DNA of 35,280 nucleotides from Brachyspira sp. G79 (GTDB lineage Bacteria; Spirochaetota; Brachyspiria; Brachyspirales; Brachyspiraceae): NCBI RefSeq assembly GCF_002379365.1, contig NZ_JQIU01000007.1, positions 99,364 to 134,643 of the forward strand, read 5' to 3'. Shown piece by piece: positions 33,422 to 35,280 of this stretch (position 1 is its first letter; each line of letters starts with the position of its first letter). The notes under the pieces were generated by a model. It saw only the letters and a program-made list of their open reading frames with translations, ran no database searches and was not told where the DNA came from. The position numbers and the translations under genes were made by a program.

Positions 33422-35017
33422 ATGATTAAAAAAAATATATTTATTATCATAATGCTTTCATTTATGGCATTATCTTGTTCTTCAAAATCCTCTTCTAATG
33501 AAAATAATTCTATAGTTATATCATTAGGAGGAGAAGTTGCCACTATAGACCCACATCTTAATACTGCAAGTGCTGGTACTGTTTATATAAGACATTTCTT
33601 TGAAGGGCTTATGAAAAAGGATAAAGACAGCAATTTGGTTGGAGGAATGGCAGAAGACTATAAAATGAGCGAAGACGGACTTAGTTATATATTTTATCTA
33701 AGAACAAATGCTAAATGGTCTGACGGAAAACCAGTAACAGCTGATGATTTTGTATACAGCTACAGAAGATTTGTAGACCCTAAAACTGCAGCTCCTTATG
33801 CCTCTCTTATGGCCCCTGTAAAAAATGCATTAAAAATAGCTAAAGGAGAAATGAGTACAGAGGAATTAGGAATAAAAAAAATAGATGATTATACTTTAGA
33901 GATAACATTAGAAAATCCTACTGCATATTTTTTAGAGCTTGCTGACATGTTTGTACCTGTGAGAAAAGATATTATAGAAGAATACGGAGACACTTGGGTT
34001 CAGACACCAGAAAGCTATATAGGAAATGGTCCTTATAAAATGACGGAAAGAGTGAGAGATGATAAAATAGTAATGGAAATTAATACAAACTACTATGATA
34101 AAGATAAATTAGTTGCAAAAAATATTACTGTTTCTATGGTAGCCGATAAAAATACAGCATTAGCTGCTTTAAGAAACGGACAAATACATTTCTCTACACT
34201 AGTGCCTAATCAGGAAATAGAAAATCTTCAAAAAGAAGGTTTAATAGTAATGAATCAGGCATATGGTACTACATTCTTTGAAATAAATCTCACTAATGAA
34301 GCATTTAGTGATTCGAGAGTAAGAAGAGCATTAGCACTTGCTATAGACAGAAACTATATAACAGAATCAGTAAATAAAGCTGGACAAATACCTGCTGGAG
34401 CTTTTGTACCTCCACTAATAAGCGATTATAAAGGAGAGTTCAGAGCAAACGGAGGTGATTATATAAGTGTTAATACAAATGAATACCAGAAAAATATAGA
34501 AGAGGCTAAAAAATTAATGGCTGAAGCAGGATACCCAAATGGTGAAAATTATCCAGTAATAGAAGTTTTAGTTGCCAATGACGGAAATGTTGTTATGGTA
34601 GAAGCTATACAGCAAATGTGGAAGAATATCGGAGTTGATGCTGTTATAGTACCTAGAGAATGGTCTGTTATACTTCAAAGTTTTAGAGATTTAAGCTATC
34701 AAATGGTTTTAAGCGGCTGGACTGGTGATTATAATGATCCTATGACTATGCTTGAACTATATTTAAGCTATGCTCCGAGCAACCCAGGATACAATAATCC
34801 AGAATATGACAAACTTATAGAAAGCTCAAAATATATAGTTAATCCAGAGGAGAGAATGAAAGTCCTTCATGATGCTGAGGCTATACTTATGTATGATATG
34901 CCTATAATACCTATACATTATAGATCCAATGTTTTAATGGTTGATAAAAAACTTAAAGACTATAAATTAGATCCTTTAGCTAAATACAGATTTCATTATT
35001 CATATTTAGAGAAATAA
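33422..35017 (+). CDS. OppA-family ABC transporter substrate-binding lipoprotein
   Basis: The 531-aa protein carries a lipoprotein signal with lipobox ALSC (Cys20) followed by a Ser/Asn-rich linker. The solute-binding family-5 signature NAKWSDGKPVTADDFVYSYRR (core KWSDGKPVTADDF) lies near residues 97-117, and RALALAIDRNYIT, GAFVPP and GYPNGENYPVIEV match the paralogues at 684 and 31698. AAGGA is 8 nt before the ATG. The loops between the shared blocks differ most (for example SDYKGEFRANGGDY instead of KGIRYSFRDESSNY), which suggests different ligand preferences. A terminator closes the gene. Confidence 0.92.
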   Translation: MIKKNIFIIIMLSFMALSCSSKSSSNENNSIVISLGGEVATIDPHLNTASAGTVYIRHFFEGLMKKDKDSNLVGGMAEDYKMSEDGLSYIFYLRTNAKWSDGKPVTADDFVYSYRRFVDPKTAAPYASLMAPVKNALKIAKGEMSTEELGIKKIDDYTLEITLENPTAYFLELADMFVPVRKDIIEEYGDTWVQTPESYIGNGPYKMTERVRDDKIVMEINTNYYDKDKLVAKNITVSMVADKNTALAALRNGQIHFSTLVPNQEIENLQKEGLIVMNQAYGTTFFEINLTNEAFSDSRVRRALALAIDRNYITESVNKAGQIPAGAFVPPLISDYKGEFRANGGDYISVNTNEYQKNIEEAKKLMAEAGYPNGENYPVIEVLVANDGNVVMVEAIQQMWKNIGVDAVIVPREWSVILQSFRDLSYQMVLSGWTGDYNDPMTMLELYLSYAPSNPGYNNPEYDKLIESSKYIVNPEERMKVLHDAEAILMYDMPIIPIHYRSNVLMVDKKLKDYKLDPLAKYRFHYSYLEK

Positions 35018-35061
35018 TTTTCATATTTTATTTTTAATTAAATTTAATAAAAAAATAGAAA

Positions 35062-35096
35062 AAAAGAGGAGATTCATAATATCTTCTCTTTTTTAG
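35062..35096 (+). terminator. Rho-independent terminator after the third OppA-like gene
   Basis: AAGAGGAGAT pairs with ATCTTCTCTT (one wobble) around a 7-nt loop, and the stem continues into an A-run/T-run, ending TTTTTT. Confidence 0.85.
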
Positions 35097-35202
35097 TATA
35101 CAGAAAAATTTTTAACTTTATAGATTTTTAACTATATGTATTATATTTTTTATTACTTAAATAATACCATAAAATAAATAAACTAAAACAATTTTGCATA
35201 TA

Positions 35203-35280
35203 TTACTTATTTAACTCTCTGTAATAAGAAACTAAATTATCATAAGGATAAAGCCTAAAAGAATCATTATAAACATTCTC
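35203..35280 (-). CDS. Probable 3' end of a minus-strand gene running off the window
   Basis: Read on the minus strand, the last 78 bases encode ENVYNDSFRLYPYDNLVSYY then RELNK and a TAA stop at 35203-35205. The composition is protein-like and the position, convergent with the terminator at 35062-35096, is sensible. Only 25 residues are visible, so no family can be given. Confidence 0.4.
   Translation of the reverse strand, partial: ENVYNDSFRLYPYDNLVSYYRELNK

Overview
The window is about 27% G+C, uses TAA almost everywhere as stop (TGA ends tenA at 3037 and the methyltransferase at 12319), has strong AAGGAG-type ribosome sites and near-consensus sigma-70 promoters. Lipoprotein substrate-binding proteins, a spiro-SPASM-type protein, TPR proteins, an electron-bifurcating-type [FeFe]-hydrogenase and butyrate-type CoA metabolism together point to an anaerobic spirochaete, most likely Brachyspira. 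This is inferred from gene content; species cannot be told.

Layout. 1-3037: an unexplained structured intergenic region, a TPP riboswitch, an OppA-family lipoprotein and tenA (thiamin salvage). 3067-3532: a membrane-anchored rhodanese behind a promoter with an operator-like dyad. 3670-5199 (-): purH. 5573-7612: an exported barrel-like protein and a DUF4261 protein. 7777-11910: a structured leader and hydCBA, closed by a strong terminator. 11911-12318: non-coding, structured, repeat-like DNA. 12319-14009 (-): a methyltransferase and galM. 14100-18022: an arsenic-type island. 18172-21164: eda, a TPR protein, a DJ-1 protein and a sugar nucleotidyltransferase. 21257-26638 (-): a membrane protein and a spiro-SPASM protein, each broken by a single-base frameshift at an A/T run, then a zinc-ribbon protein, prfA and a membrane-anchored unknown. 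26713-31454 (-): flavodiiron protein, an acyl-CoA dehydrogenase/EtfA/rubredoxin fusion, and a CoA-transferase. 31698-35096: two more OppA-family lipoproteins. The right edge probably holds the 3' end of a minus-strand gene.

The most striking part is the arsenic-type island: arsR, acr3, an ArsP/UPF0718 permease and a small CxxC thioredoxin-fold protein, then two paralogues that can only be read full length if an in-frame UGA near the N-terminus is decoded as selenocysteine. The second (17613-17951) has a textbook bacterial SECIS hairpin with a GGU loop 21 nt after the UGA. The first (17111-17425) has lost both Cys of its CxxC motif but keeps an N-terminal U-G-C motif. Ordinary gene callers would truncate or miss both. 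Two 61-nt tandem hairpin repeats lie between them.

The energy genes fit together: hydrogenase disposes of reductant as H2, the CoA-transferase and acyl-CoA dehydrogenase act on short-chain (probably butyryl) CoA, and the fused rubredoxin next to the flavodiiron protein suggests an electron path to O2 or NO detoxification.
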